From: Paracoccaceae bacterium
GTDB lineage: Bacteria; Pseudomonadota; Alphaproteobacteria; Rhodobacterales; Rhodobacteraceae
Length of the DNA: 7,497 bases
Direction: 5' to 3'
Assembly (NCBI GenBank): GCA_020832725.1
Contig: JAFIEC010000201.1
Coordinates: 1 to 7,497 of the forward strand
Under the pieces are notes generated by a model that was not told where the DNA came from, ran no database searches, and saw only the letters and a list, made by a program, of their open reading frames with translations. Made by a program: the position numbers and the translations under genes. Shown one piece after another: positions 1 to 6,168 of this stretch (its first letter is position 1; every line of letters starts with the position of its first letter).

Positions 1-16
1 ACCCCACCCCTGGCGG

Positions 17-42
17 GGGGGCCGGGATACTGCCCGGCCCCC
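17..42 (-). terminator. GC-rich hairpin after the TRAP binding-protein gene
   Basis: A perfect 10-bp inverted repeat (arms 17-26 and 33-42, loop ATACTG) lies about 40 bp beyond the stop codon of the TRAP substrate-binding protein gene. No T-run follows on either strand, so it is not a textbook intrinsic terminator. In TRAP operons a stem-loop between the abundant binding-protein gene and the membrane-subunit genes can cause partial termination or protect mRNA, and that is an equally good reading. A short alternative stem (CCCC at 7-10 with GGGG at 15-18) overlaps its left arm. The structure is seen directly; its role is inferred. Confidence 0.45.
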
Positions 43-84
43 AACCCGTTCACGACGATGAGGCGCACCCGCTCCATAGGGCGG

Positions 85-1113
85 TCAGCAGCCTTCGCCG
101 ACCGGCCCGACCTCGGCGATCAACTCCTGCAGAAGCCCGAGAACCTCGGCCCCCGGACGGCCCTTGCCCTCCAGTTCGGCAACATAGCGATCCGTCACCC
201 GGGCACCGGCCTCGCGCATCAACTCAAGCTGATCGGCGGGGGCTTCCAGCATCTCGACACCGGCCCCTTCCAGAATGCCGCGCCCGGCCACCGCGATCTC
301 GTCCCAGATGCGGCCGACCTCCTCTTCGCGGTCCTGCATCGTGGACACGATCATCTCGCGCAGGTCGTCGGGCAGGTTGGCCAAGCTGCGGGGGTTGGCC
401 ACCAGCGCGAAGGTGGAGATATAGGCATCCACCTTGGTCGCCGAAGAGAGATGAGGACCAAGCTGGAAGGCGATACCCGAACCGCCGAAATCGATCAGCA
501 CACCGTCGATGGTGCGCCGCTGGAGACCCTCGGCAATCTCGGTGGGGGGCAGGCCCACGGGACGGCCACCGAGTTCCGCGACCAGCTGACCGACTGCGGC
601 CGAGGCCGGGCGCATGGCCTTGCCCTGGATATCGGACAGACGCGTGACCGCACCCTCGGCCATGTGAATCTGGCCCGGGGGATGGGCGAACATCTTCAGC
701 ACCTCGACGCCGCGATGCTCTTCGTCCGTGATGGCCCGCAGCCGGGGGTGGTTCACCACCCGCGTCGCCTGCTCGGCCGCGCAGCAACGGAACGGCATGT
801 TCGAGACTTCAGTCAGTTCGAACCGCCCCGGGGTAGAGCCGTGCAGCACCCAGGTGATGTCGGCCTGCCCGTTGCGCGCGATGTCGTAATAGCGCGGGGG
901 CGGGCCCATCTGCGCGCCATGCAGGATCTCGAACTGAAGGCGCCCGCCAGAACGCTCGGTCAGATCCGCAGCCCAGCGATCGATCCACTGGGACATGCCG
1001 TGCAGGGGGGTCACGAAACTGGCGACCCTCAGGTTGATCGTGTCGGCCACGGCAGGCGCGGCCATCATCGCACCCGCGGTAACAGCGGCCACGAGACATT
1101 TCAGTCGGTTCAT
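85..1113 (-). CDS. TRAP transporter substrate-binding protein, DctP family
   Basis: This is a periplasmic solute-binding protein of a tripartite ATP-independent (TRAP) transporter. It captures a carboxylate substrate and delivers it to DctQ/DctM membrane subunits, which would lie beyond the window's left edge. The 342-aa length fits the family. Residues 1-23 form a signal peptide (positive start MNRLK, hydrophobic core, AVA|D cleavage site). The family signature follows: NLRVAS at the mature N-terminus, the segment GKAMRP around R168 (the position of the conserved carboxylate-binding arginine), then LGGRPVGLPPTEI and TIDGV near 200-205. The start has a GGGAGG ribosome site (1121-1126) about 7 nt upstream. 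It begins 21 nt after the gentisate-dioxygenase-like gene and is probably co-transcribed with it, so an aromatic carboxylate is the best guess for the ligand (inference). Oddities are a vicinal Cys pair (C110-C111) and a C-terminal Cys in the exported domain. Confidence 0.9.
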   Translation of the reverse strand: MNRLKCLVAAVTAGAMMAAPAVADTINLRVASFVTPLHGMSQWIDRWAADLTERSGGRLQFEILHGAQMGPPPRYYDIARNGQADITWVLHGSTPGRFELTEVSNMPFRCCAAEQATRVVNHPRLRAITDEEHRGVEVLKMFAHPPGQIHMAEGAVTRLSDIQGKAMRPASAAVGQLVAELGGRPVGLPPTEIAEGLQRRTIDGVLIDFGGSGIAFQLGPHLSSATKVDAYISTFALVANPRSLANLPDDLREMIVSTMQDREEEVGRIWDEIAVAGRGILEGAGVEMLEAPADQLELMREAGARVTDRYVAELEGKGRPGAEVLGLLQELIAEVGPVGEGC

Positions 1114-1134
1114 GTGGTGTCCTCCCAGGTTATG

Positions 1135-2181
1135 TCAGCTGCCCGGCGTGCCCGGGTCTTCGCGCCAGATGCCCAACCGTTCCTGCGCGGCGCGGTCGGA
1201 AAAACGGAACAGGATCGTCGGCTTGCTTGCCTGCAGGGTGATGCGCGTCCAGTTGGGGGCGACGAAGACATCACTCTCGCCGAAGGAGAGTTCGGCATCG
1301 CCGATACGGGCCGTGCCCTCCCCCTCGACCACGGTGAAGACGCTGGCCTCGGTGGTTCGCCACGGGGCCGTCTCGAACCCCTCGGGCAGGTGGTGCAGAA
1401 AGGCGGCGATGGTGGGCAGAACGTGTCCGCCGTCCTGGGGGTTGCAATAGGCCAGCGCATGCCCGTGCCGCGGATCTGGCATGGCCCCCTCCGAGGCCGA
1501 CATCAGCGCAGCCCGGACCGAGGCATAGGGATAGGACATCACCGGCGACCAGGGCTTTGGGTGACGTGCGCCGATGGGGCGCATCCCCGTACCCCAGAGG
1601 CTGACCGACGCATCGTCGGGGCGCGCGATCGGCTGCTGTTCGGCGGGATGCTCTTCGGCAAAGCGGACGCCGAAGAAATTGACCAGGGGAACGTCCAGAC
1701 CGTCCAGCCAGATCAGCGGCCCGTCGCCGGTGTTCTCGTGGTCGTGCCAGGTCCAGGACGGGGTGGTGATCAGATCGCCCCGGCGCATCAGGCACCGCTC
1801 CCCCTCGACCGCCGTGTAGCCGCCCGTGCTTTCGAGCACGAAGCGGATTGCCCCCTGGGTGTGGCGATGGGCGGGGGCGACCTCGCCGGGCATGACCAGC
1901 TGCAGCCCGGCAAACAAGGTCTGGGAAATGCCCGGTCGTTCCAGCCCGGGGTTCTTGAGCGCCAGGACCCGCCTTTCCGCCTCCGCCGCGCTGATCCGCT
2001 GGCCCGCATCAAGGATGAGCGCGCGCATCTCGTGATAACGCCACAGATGTGGCACACCCATCGGGCTCGGCTCCTCGGCGACAAGGTCGCCGATGATCTC
2101 CCATAGCGGCAGTGCCGAGAGAGCCTGCATCCTGGCATAAGACGGCGCAAGAGACGGATGCTTCAGGCTTTTCAGGTCCAT
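1135..2181 (-). CDS. gtdA: Gentisate 1,2-dioxygenase-like bicupin ring-cleavage enzyme
   Basis: This is a probable cytoplasmic Fe(II) bicupin dioxygenase that cleaves gentisate to maleylpyruvate; relatives act on salicylate or 1-hydroxy-2-naphthoate. Numbered from the start chosen here (348 aa), the family signature PLWEIIGDL is followed by VPHLWRY and LALKNPGL. The first cupin carries AHRHTQGAIRFVLE (H105, H107) and TWHDHEN (H146), which fits the 2-His plus His iron site of the family. The second cupin (about 265-335, SVFTVVEGEG and VFVAPNW) lacks the His pair, as is common in the group. The ATG at 2181 has GGAGG just upstream (2184-2188, only 2 nt away). An in-frame ATG at 2199 would add 6 residues but has no ribosome site, and 2181 places the iron ligands where characterised enzymes have them. 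A clear promoter lies at 2218-2247. The exact substrate is not certain. Confidence 0.88.
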   Translation of the reverse strand: MDLKSLKHPSLAPSYARMQALSALPLWEIIGDLVAEEPSPMGVPHLWRYHEMRALILDAGQRISAAEAERRVLALKNPGLERPGISQTLFAGLQLVMPGEVAPAHRHTQGAIRFVLESTGGYTAVEGERCLMRRGDLITTPSWTWHDHENTGDGPLIWLDGLDVPLVNFFGVRFAEEHPAEQQPIARPDDASVSLWGTGMRPIGARHPKPWSPVMSYPYASVRAALMSASEGAMPDPRHGHALAYCNPQDGGHVLPTIAAFLHHLPEGFETAPWRTTEASVFTVVEGEGTARIGDAELSFGESDVFVAPNWTRITLQASKPTILFRFSDRAAQERLGIWREDPGTPGS

Positions 2182-2217
2182 GTCCTCCCCCGCGCCCATG
2201 CAGGGCGTCGTTTTGCG

Positions 2218-2247
2218 ATGCTAGTGCTGCCGTTTCCTCGATGTCAA
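2218..2247 (-). promoter_or_regulatory. Sigma70-type promoter of the dioxygenase-TRAP transcript
   Basis: On the minus strand a perfect -35 TTGACA (2247-2242) is followed after 18 bp by TAGCAT (2223-2218) as the -10. Transcription would start near 2211, giving a leader of about 30 nt to the ATG at 2181. It is the best promoter match noticed in the window. It implies that the dioxygenase and TRAP genes can be expressed separately from the upstream VOC gene. Located by eye only. Confidence 0.6.
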
Positions 2248-2259
2248 CGTTCCTGCGGC

Positions 2260-2279
2260 AAGGGGCGCGCGCGCCCTTT
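2260..2279 (-). terminator. Near-perfect 20-bp GC palindrome at the end of the VOC gene
   Basis: Arms 2260-2269 and 2270-2279 are complementary apart from one G-T pair, centred on an alternating GCGCGCGCGC core. It touches the VOC stop codon and precedes the dioxygenase promoter. In RNA it could fold into a strong hairpin and stop or reduce read-through from the VOC gene, but only a CUU, not a U-run, follows on the minus strand. The alternating purine-pyrimidine core could also adopt unusual DNA structure. The function is inferred. Confidence 0.35.
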
Positions 2280-2812
2280 CAGCCCCGGGCATTGGCATGC
2301 ATCGGGTCGACCTCGGGGGCACGGCGGGTGCGGTCCCATTCCTCCAGCAGCGGGCGGGCACGGGCGCGCAGGCTGTCGGCCATCTCTGGCGTCAGCGTAT
2401 CGACCGTAACCTCCATCCGGTGACCGTCCGGGTCGAAGAAGTAGATCGACTGGCAGATGGTATGGTCGGTCGGGCCCACGACCTCGATCCCGTCCGCCTC
2501 AAGCCGGTCGCGAATGGCACCCAGCGCGGCCATGTCGGGGACCTTGAGCGCCAGATGCTGCACCCAGGACGGCGTTGCCGGATCAAGGCCCATGTCGGGG
2601 CTTTCGGGAAGCTCGAAGAAGGCCACGAAGGAGCCGTCGCCCATCTCGAAGAAGATGTGGATATGGGGCGACCACTCTCCGGTGGAGGGCACCCGGTTCT
2701 CGGCCACGGCGATGGTGAACTCGAGCCCAAGATACTTGGTGTAGAAATCCGTCGTCGTCTTTGCGTCCCGGCACCGATACGCAACGTGGTGTAGTCCCTG
2801 CACTCTGGCCAT
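2279..2812 (-). CDS. VOC-fold (glyoxalase/extradiol dioxygenase superfamily) protein
   Basis: A 177-aa single-chain vicinal-oxygen-chelate protein, probably a cytoplasmic metalloenzyme or ring-modifying enzyme. The two beta-alpha-beta modules begin at GLHHVAYRCRD (6-16) and QHLALKVPDM (85-94). Candidate metal ligands are H8 or H9, E67 (AFFELPE), H86 and E134 (GHRMEVTVD), a full glyoxalase-like quartet, so it is probably catalytic. The region YFFDPDGHRMEV is the classic VOC C-terminal motif. The ATG at 2812 has GGGAGG (2820-2825) 7 nt upstream; an in-frame ATG at 2878 would add 22 low-complexity residues and has no ribosome site. It is the first gene of the minus-strand cluster, divergent from the MarR gene, and lies 97 nt before the dioxygenase gene. 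A role in aromatic metabolism follows from context; the substrate cannot be read from sequence. Confidence 0.85.
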   Translation of the reverse strand: MARVQGLHHVAYRCRDAKTTTDFYTKYLGLEFTIAVAENRVPSTGEWSPHIHIFFEMGDGSFVAFFELPESPDMGLDPATPSWVQHLALKVPDMAALGAIRDRLEADGIEVVGPTDHTICQSIYFFDPDGHRMEVTVDTLTPEMADSLRARARPLLEEWDRTRRAPEVDPMHANARG

Positions 2813-2836
2813 GATGGATCCTCCCTTTGGGGGCCC

Positions 2837-2865
2837 AGGATAGGCCCTCGCGCGGCGCTTGCCTA
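2837..2865 (-). promoter_or_regulatory. Candidate promoter of the VOC gene
   Basis: On the minus strand TAGGCA (2865-2860) is followed after 17 bp by TATCCT (2842-2837). This predicts a start near 2830, just before the GGGAGG ribosome site of the VOC gene. The -35 matches consensus at four of six positions. The same -10 hexamer is used on the opposite strand for the MarR gene. Confidence 0.4.
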
Positions 2866-2870
2866 GCGTC
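2854..2870. promoter_or_regulatory. Candidate MarR operator (imperfect inverted repeat)
   Basis: The half-sites CGCT (2856-2859) and AGCG (2865-2868) are separated by 5 bp, and G2854 and C2870 extend the symmetry with one mismatch. The site overlaps the -35 element of the VOC promoter, where a MarR repressor would be expected to bind. A second, tighter repeat, CCCCG-AAG-CGGGG (2883-2895), lies between the two promoters. Both are short and could be chance in GC-rich DNA. Confidence 0.25.
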
Positions 2871-2901
2871 TGGCGCATTCTTCCCCGAAGCGGGGCAAGG
2901 C

Positions 2902-2930
2902 TTTCCCTGTCCGCCCGCTGCGGCTATCCT
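2902..2930 (+). promoter_or_regulatory. Candidate promoter of the MarR gene, giving a nearly leaderless mRNA
   Basis: TTTCCC (2902-2907), a 17-bp spacer and TATCCT (2925-2930) precede the MarR ATG at 2939. Transcription would start around 2937-2939, so there would be almost no 5' leader. This agrees with the absence of a Shine-Dalgarno sequence before that ATG. The -35 is poor. Confidence 0.35.
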
Positions 2931-2938
2931 CTTGCGCC

Positions 2939-3454
2939 ATGGACCAGACACAGCCGTTTCCACCCGGCCTGCCCGCCAACGAGCGGCTTGCCCATCTCAC
3001 ACGCCGCGCGGCACGAGGCTATTCGCGCGCCCTCCAGATCAGGCTGGCGGAGCATGGAATCAGCTTCGGACAATGGGCCTTCCTGCGCATCCTGTGGGCC
3101 GAGGACGGCCTGAGCCAGCGGGAACTGGCCGACCGCGCCGGGCTGACGGAGCCCACGACCCACACCGCGCTGCAGCGCCTCGAAGGGCTGGGGCTTGTCT
3201 CGCGGCGCAACCTGCCCGGCAACCGGCGTCGGCAGCACGTCTTCCTCAGCCCCGAGGGACATCGCCTGCGCGCGGTGCTGGAGCCGCTGGCAATCGAGGT
3301 GAATCGTGCCGCAACCCGGGGGTTGGGCGAGGAGGAGGAATCGACACTGCGGCGCTGCCTGCTGATCATCATTGGCAACCTCGCCCGGGACGAGGCCGCG
3401 ATGCAGGCCGAGGGCCAGCGCATGCCCGCCACGCGTACTGCCGCAGAGAGCTAG
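2939..3454 (+). CDS. MarR-family transcriptional regulator
   Basis: A 171-aa winged helix-turn-helix regulator, expected to act as a dimer that releases DNA when it binds a small phenolic or aromatic ligand. Dimer helices lie at about 14-40 (ERLAHLTRRAARGYSRAL) and again at 105-155. The DNA-binding part is FGQWAFLRILW (43-53), then SQRELADRAGLTEPTTHTAL (59-78) as the HTH, with the wing at about 90-104 (GNRRRQHVFLS). It is divergent from the VOC gene with a 126-bp gap, the usual arrangement for a MarR protein controlling its neighbour, so aromatic-module genes are the likely targets (inference). The ATG has no visible ribosome site, but a TATCCT -10 sits only 8 nt upstream, suggesting leaderless translation. 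Its stop codon is 2 bp from that of the convergent saccharopine operon. Confidence 0.88.
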   Translation: MDQTQPFPPGLPANERLAHLTRRAARGYSRALQIRLAEHGISFGQWAFLRILWAEDGLSQRELADRAGLTEPTTHTALQRLEGLGLVSRRNLPGNRRRQHVFLSPEGHRLRAVLEPLAIEVNRAATRGLGEEEESTLRRCLLIIIGNLARDEAAMQAEGQRMPATRTAAES

Positions 3455-3456
3455 GA

Positions 3457-3909
3457 CTATGCCGCGCAGGCCGCTGCCAGACGTGATGCCAGCGCCGCGG
3501 GTGGCGTGACCTCTCTCAGGGGCAGGCTTTCGCCTGGTGCTCCTTGCGGTGGCATCAGCGAAAGCCCCTCGCCATCCCAGAACCACCAGTAGACGATGCC
3601 GCCCCGCCGGTCACGAATTGGCATGCGGAAAACGGGGAACCGACGCGCCTGCTCGGGCAGGGAGGCGCGGCCCAGCCGCCGCGCCTGCATTTCATTCCGG
3701 GACAGCGCCGCACCCAGTGGAGACAGGACGGTCAGGCAAGTGGGGGCGCGGGCCAGCATTTCCAGATCGGCCGGGCGGGACATGTGCAGACCTGCAAGGC
3801 CACGCACGACTTCGGGATAGGCGGGGTGCAGATGGGTGACCTGCACATAGGCCAATCCTGCGGGCGTCTCGATCTCGACGATTTCGCCCGGAGCCAGCGG
3901 CTGGATCAT
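3457..3909 (-). CDS. Uncharacterised 150-aa protein, third gene of the saccharopine operon
   Basis: I do not recognise a named function. The protein starts MIQPLAPGEIVEIETPAGLAYVQVTH, which reads as a small beta-barrel-like domain (PGEIVEIETPAGLAYVQV). It has an Arg-rich middle (RRLGRASLPEQARR, 77-90), an aromatic motif VYWWFWDGEG (106-115) and an Ala-rich C-terminus. There is no signal peptide or membrane segment, so it is probably cytoplasmic. The ATG at 3909 is one base after the TGA of the LYS9-like gene (TGA-G-ATG) with only a weak GAG upstream, which points to translational coupling. The open frame continues upstream to 4119, but that part lies in another frame of the LYS9-like gene and is spurious. 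Position in the operon suggests a helper role in lysine breakdown; an unrelated passenger cannot be excluded. Confidence 0.75.
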   Translation of the reverse strand: MIQPLAPGEIVEIETPAGLAYVQVTHLHPAYPEVVRGLAGLHMSRPADLEMLARAPTCLTVLSPLGAALSRNEMQARRLGRASLPEQARRFPVFRMPIRDRRGGIVYWWFWDGEGLSLMPPQGAPGESLPLREVTPPAALASRLAAACAA

Positions 3910-3910
3910 C

Positions 3911-5065
3911 TCAGCGCCCGTTCTCGAGGTGATCGACCTCGGACAGATGCTGGGCCAGCCCCGACAGCCGCCCCAGCCATTCGTGCGCGAGCGCCGGATC
4001 GGCAGGTGCGGCCGACACGCCCGGGGCGATCCGCCCCTCCAGAACCGACTCGACCGCCAGCGCAACGGTGCCCGAGACCAGCCGCGCCATGGCGCTGCCG
4101 CGCGCATCGCCCCAGGCATCCAGCACCCAGCTGCGGTGCCACAGCGTCTGGTCGCCGGCCTCGGCCTTCAGCCCGACACACAGCACGACACGATCGGGCT
4201 CTCCCTCGCCATAGGCATGGGCCGCCCAGAAGGCACGGGACATCTCGGCCAGCCGCGCCTCTCCCTCGGCGCCGTCCAGACGCTCGATCTCGGCAAAGAC
4301 GTCTGACCACGCCTCTGCCCAGCCCTCGAGCCGGAGGGTGCCGCGCACGAACTGGCGCACCCGCCAGGACGGGTCAAAGCCGTATTGCGCCATGAACGGC
4401 AGCGAGTCACGGTTGGGATAGACCTCGAAGGTCTCCGGCACCGGAAGCGGTGCCTGATACTGCGACAGTGCGTGCCAGGGCCGCTCGGCCCGGGTCTCGG
4501 CGAAGTCCGCGATCGCCCGCGAAGGCGAGCGGAGCGCCCGCAGAACGCCCAGGGGCGACCACGAGAACTTGTAGCGAAAGGCGTTGGGCTCTTTCGGGAT
4601 ACCGCCGCAATACGAGATGAAGGACAGCGCCAAATCCGGCCCTTTCGGCCCCTCGGCGCGAAAGGCCTCCACCAGAAGATGCGCCATCAGATGGTCGATG
4701 CCCGGATCGAGGCCCACCTCGTTGACCAGGGACAGCCCTGCAGCCCGGGCCTGGCCATCCAGTGCCGCCATGTCGGGTGCGACATAGCTGGACGAGACGA
4801 AATGCGCCCCACGTGCCAGCGCCGCGCGGGCAAGCGGCACGTGCATGTCGGCAGGCAGCATGGAGACGACCACATCGCCCGGGCCCAGCGCTTTTTCCAG
4901 CGCCTCGGGTGTGAAGGCGCGGATATCGTCGGTCAGGTCGCCGACGGCGGCGCGCGCCGTCTCGAGGGTGCGGTTCCACACTGTGACCGACCGACCCGCG
5001 GCCAGCAGGTCGCGCAATCCGGGAATGGCCGAAAGGCCGGTGCCGGCCCAATGAACCCGTGGCAT
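3911..5065 (-). CDS. Saccharopine dehydrogenase, LYS9-like (glutamate-forming type)
   Basis: This 384-aa oxidoreductase is predicted to oxidise saccharopine to 2-aminoadipate-6-semialdehyde and glutamate, the second step of the saccharopine route of lysine breakdown. It starts with a Rossmann segment, VHWAGTGLSAIPGLRDLL (4-21). Family signatures follow: VVVSMLPADMH (65-75), NEVGLDPGIDHLMA (115-128) and SYCGGIPKEPNAFRYKFSWS (151-170), all typical of the LYS9/saccharopine reductase group. I chose ATG 5065 because AAGGAG (5072-5077) lies 6 nt upstream. An ATG at 5080 that overlaps the previous stop as ATGA would add five residues but has no better site. It is 11 nt downstream of the LYS1-like gene and is followed after 1 nt by the uncharacterised gene, so the three form one operon. 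The direction of the reaction in the cell is inferred from the pair. Confidence 0.88.
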   Translation of the reverse strand: MPRVHWAGTGLSAIPGLRDLLAAGRSVTVWNRTLETARAAVGDLTDDIRAFTPEALEKALGPGDVVVSMLPADMHVPLARAALARGAHFVSSSYVAPDMAALDGQARAAGLSLVNEVGLDPGIDHLMAHLLVEAFRAEGPKGPDLALSFISYCGGIPKEPNAFRYKFSWSPLGVLRALRSPSRAIADFAETRAERPWHALSQYQAPLPVPETFEVYPNRDSLPFMAQYGFDPSWRVRQFVRGTLRLEGWAEAWSDVFAEIERLDGAEGEARLAEMSRAFWAAHAYGEGEPDRVVLCVGLKAEAGDQTLWHRSWVLDAWGDARGSAMARLVSGTVALAVESVLEGRIAPGVSAAPADPALAHEWLGRLSGLAQHLSEVDHLENGR

Positions 5066-5071
5066 GGCTGA

Positions 5072-5077
5072 CTCCTT
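5072..5077 (-). promoter_or_regulatory. Ribosome-binding site that fixes the LYS9-like start
   Basis: AAGGAG on the minus strand is 6 nt before the ATG at 5065. It begins inside the stop codon of the upstream LYS1-like gene (TGA, 5079-5077), so ribosomes finishing the first gene end directly on the ribosome site of the second. This supports coupled production of the two enzymes. Confidence 0.7.
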
Positions 5078-6141
5078 CATCGGGCCCCGTCCGGGGCGGT
5101 GCTGTGGCTGTCGAACAGGGCCCGCGCCCGTGCCCAGACCCCTTCTCCGGGCCGGTCGAGCACCTTGAGCGAGGGCAGAAGCTGGGCCGCGAAATCGGCG
5201 GAGCTTTCGGCAGGCAGGAGCGAGGGCAGATTGTCGATGGCCATGATGTCCAGTGTTGGCTGCTGGCGCACCCGCACGACAGGCGCCGCGAATGACGTCG
5301 CCGCCTCATAGAGCGGCACGGGATTGTAGGCGCTTCCGGGATCGCAGGCGATATCCCCGATCACCCGCAGCACGCGCGGCCCGTCCGCCGCCTGCGGCCC
5401 GAAGAAGACCGGCACGCCCGGCCCGGCGAGGATGCAGTTGAGAAAGACTTCATGCTCGGCGATCTGGGGAAAGGGACCGCCGTGGGCAGTCTCGTCCATA
5501 TCCCAGGCGGTCACCTCCAGTCCCAGCGCCGCGCACAGATCGCGCGCTCCCGTGCCAACCCGGCCCAGTGCGCCGATCACGATCACCCGAGGAGGCGCAG
5601 ACCCCGCCAGCGCCTCCGACAGCCCCGCCACCAGCGCCTCGGCCCCGGCCACCGGCGGCACCGTCCGCAACAGCCCGCCCCGTGACTGGGCAGCAATCGC
5701 CATCAGCGAAACGGCTGCGCCAGCGTAGCCTGCCCAGTATCCGAAGGCAGCCACGCGACGCCCCGCCGCGTCCGTCAGGTATTCGAGATCGTAAAGCGCG
5801 CCCCCCCCCGAGCGAAACCGCGCCAGAAACGCCTGTGCGCCGGGCTGGCCCTTGTAGGCATGCCCGAACATGATGTGCCGGTGCCGCAACGGCGTGCCGT
5901 CCTCGGGCAATTCCTTGAGGCCGAAGATCCAGGCATCGGCCGGGGCCTCGGGCCAGCTTGCCGCCTCGACGATCTGGCATCCGGCGGCGCGATACTCCTC
6001 GATGGGAAGGGCACGCTGGGGGCTGTCCTCGACACTCACCCGCATGCCGCTTGCGATCAGTTGCGCAGCCCCTTCCGGAGTCAGACCCACCCGGCGCTCC
6101 TGCGCGCGGCATTCCGCCCGGATCCAAAGATGCAAGCCCAT
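5077..6141 (-). CDS. Saccharopine dehydrogenase, LYS1-like (lysine-forming type; lysine-ketoglutarate reductase)
   Basis: This 354-aa enzyme joins lysine and 2-oxoglutarate reductively into saccharopine, or runs the reverse as in fungal lysine synthesis. The N-terminal alanine-dehydrogenase-like domain has LWIRAECRAQERRVGLTPEG (5-24). GLKELPED (74-81) with K76 and FGHAYKGQ (92-99) with H94 match the catalytic Lys and His of yeast Lys1 (K77, H96). The nucleotide-binding part has VIVIGALGRVGTGARDL (186-202) and D214 in AWDMDE; IGDIACDP (261-268) and LPSLLPAESS (305-314) are further family signatures. The length agrees with a stand-alone LYS1, so LKR and SDH are separate genes rather than the fused plant/animal form. 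The start at 6141 has a weak GAGAGG site. A run of nine G (coding strand, 5809-5801) encodes part of Ser-Gly-Gly-Gly and is a possible slippage point, but the frame is intact here. Confidence 0.9.
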   Translation of the reverse strand: MGLHLWIRAECRAQERRVGLTPEGAAQLIASGMRVSVEDSPQRALPIEEYRAAGCQIVEAASWPEAPADAWIFGLKELPEDGTPLRHRHIMFGHAYKGQPGAQAFLARFRSGGGALYDLEYLTDAAGRRVAAFGYWAGYAGAAVSLMAIAAQSRGGLLRTVPPVAGAEALVAGLSEALAGSAPPRVIVIGALGRVGTGARDLCAALGLEVTAWDMDETAHGGPFPQIAEHEVFLNCILAGPGVPVFFGPQAADGPRVLRVIGDIACDPGSAYNPVPLYEAATSFAAPVVRVRQQPTLDIMAIDNLPSLLPAESSADFAAQLLPSLKVLDRPGEGVWARARALFDSHSTAPDGAR

Positions 6142-6168
6142 CGCGCCCTCTCTCGCTGCCGCGTGTCA

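Noticed and set aside
58..2106. Long open frame of 682 codons on the + strand
   Set aside because: It is antisense to the TRAP and dioxygenase genes, both with clear family signatures and ribosome sites. Long antisense frames are expected in GC-rich DNA, and its composition (many His, Gly, Arg) shows no protein motif.
3910..4119. 70-codon N-terminal extension of the uncharacterised 150-aa protein
   Set aside because: It overlaps the LYS9-like coding region in another frame, and its Arg/Trp/Pro-rich content looks like a shadow. The ATG at 3909 directly after the upstream stop is a better start.
3544..4395. 283-codon frame on the + strand
   Set aside because: Antisense to two genes of the saccharopine operon; the C-terminal half is low-complexity Arg/Pro/Ala.
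4385..5071. 228-codon frame on the + strand
   Set aside because: Antisense to the LYS9-like gene, with no recognisable motif or ribosome site.
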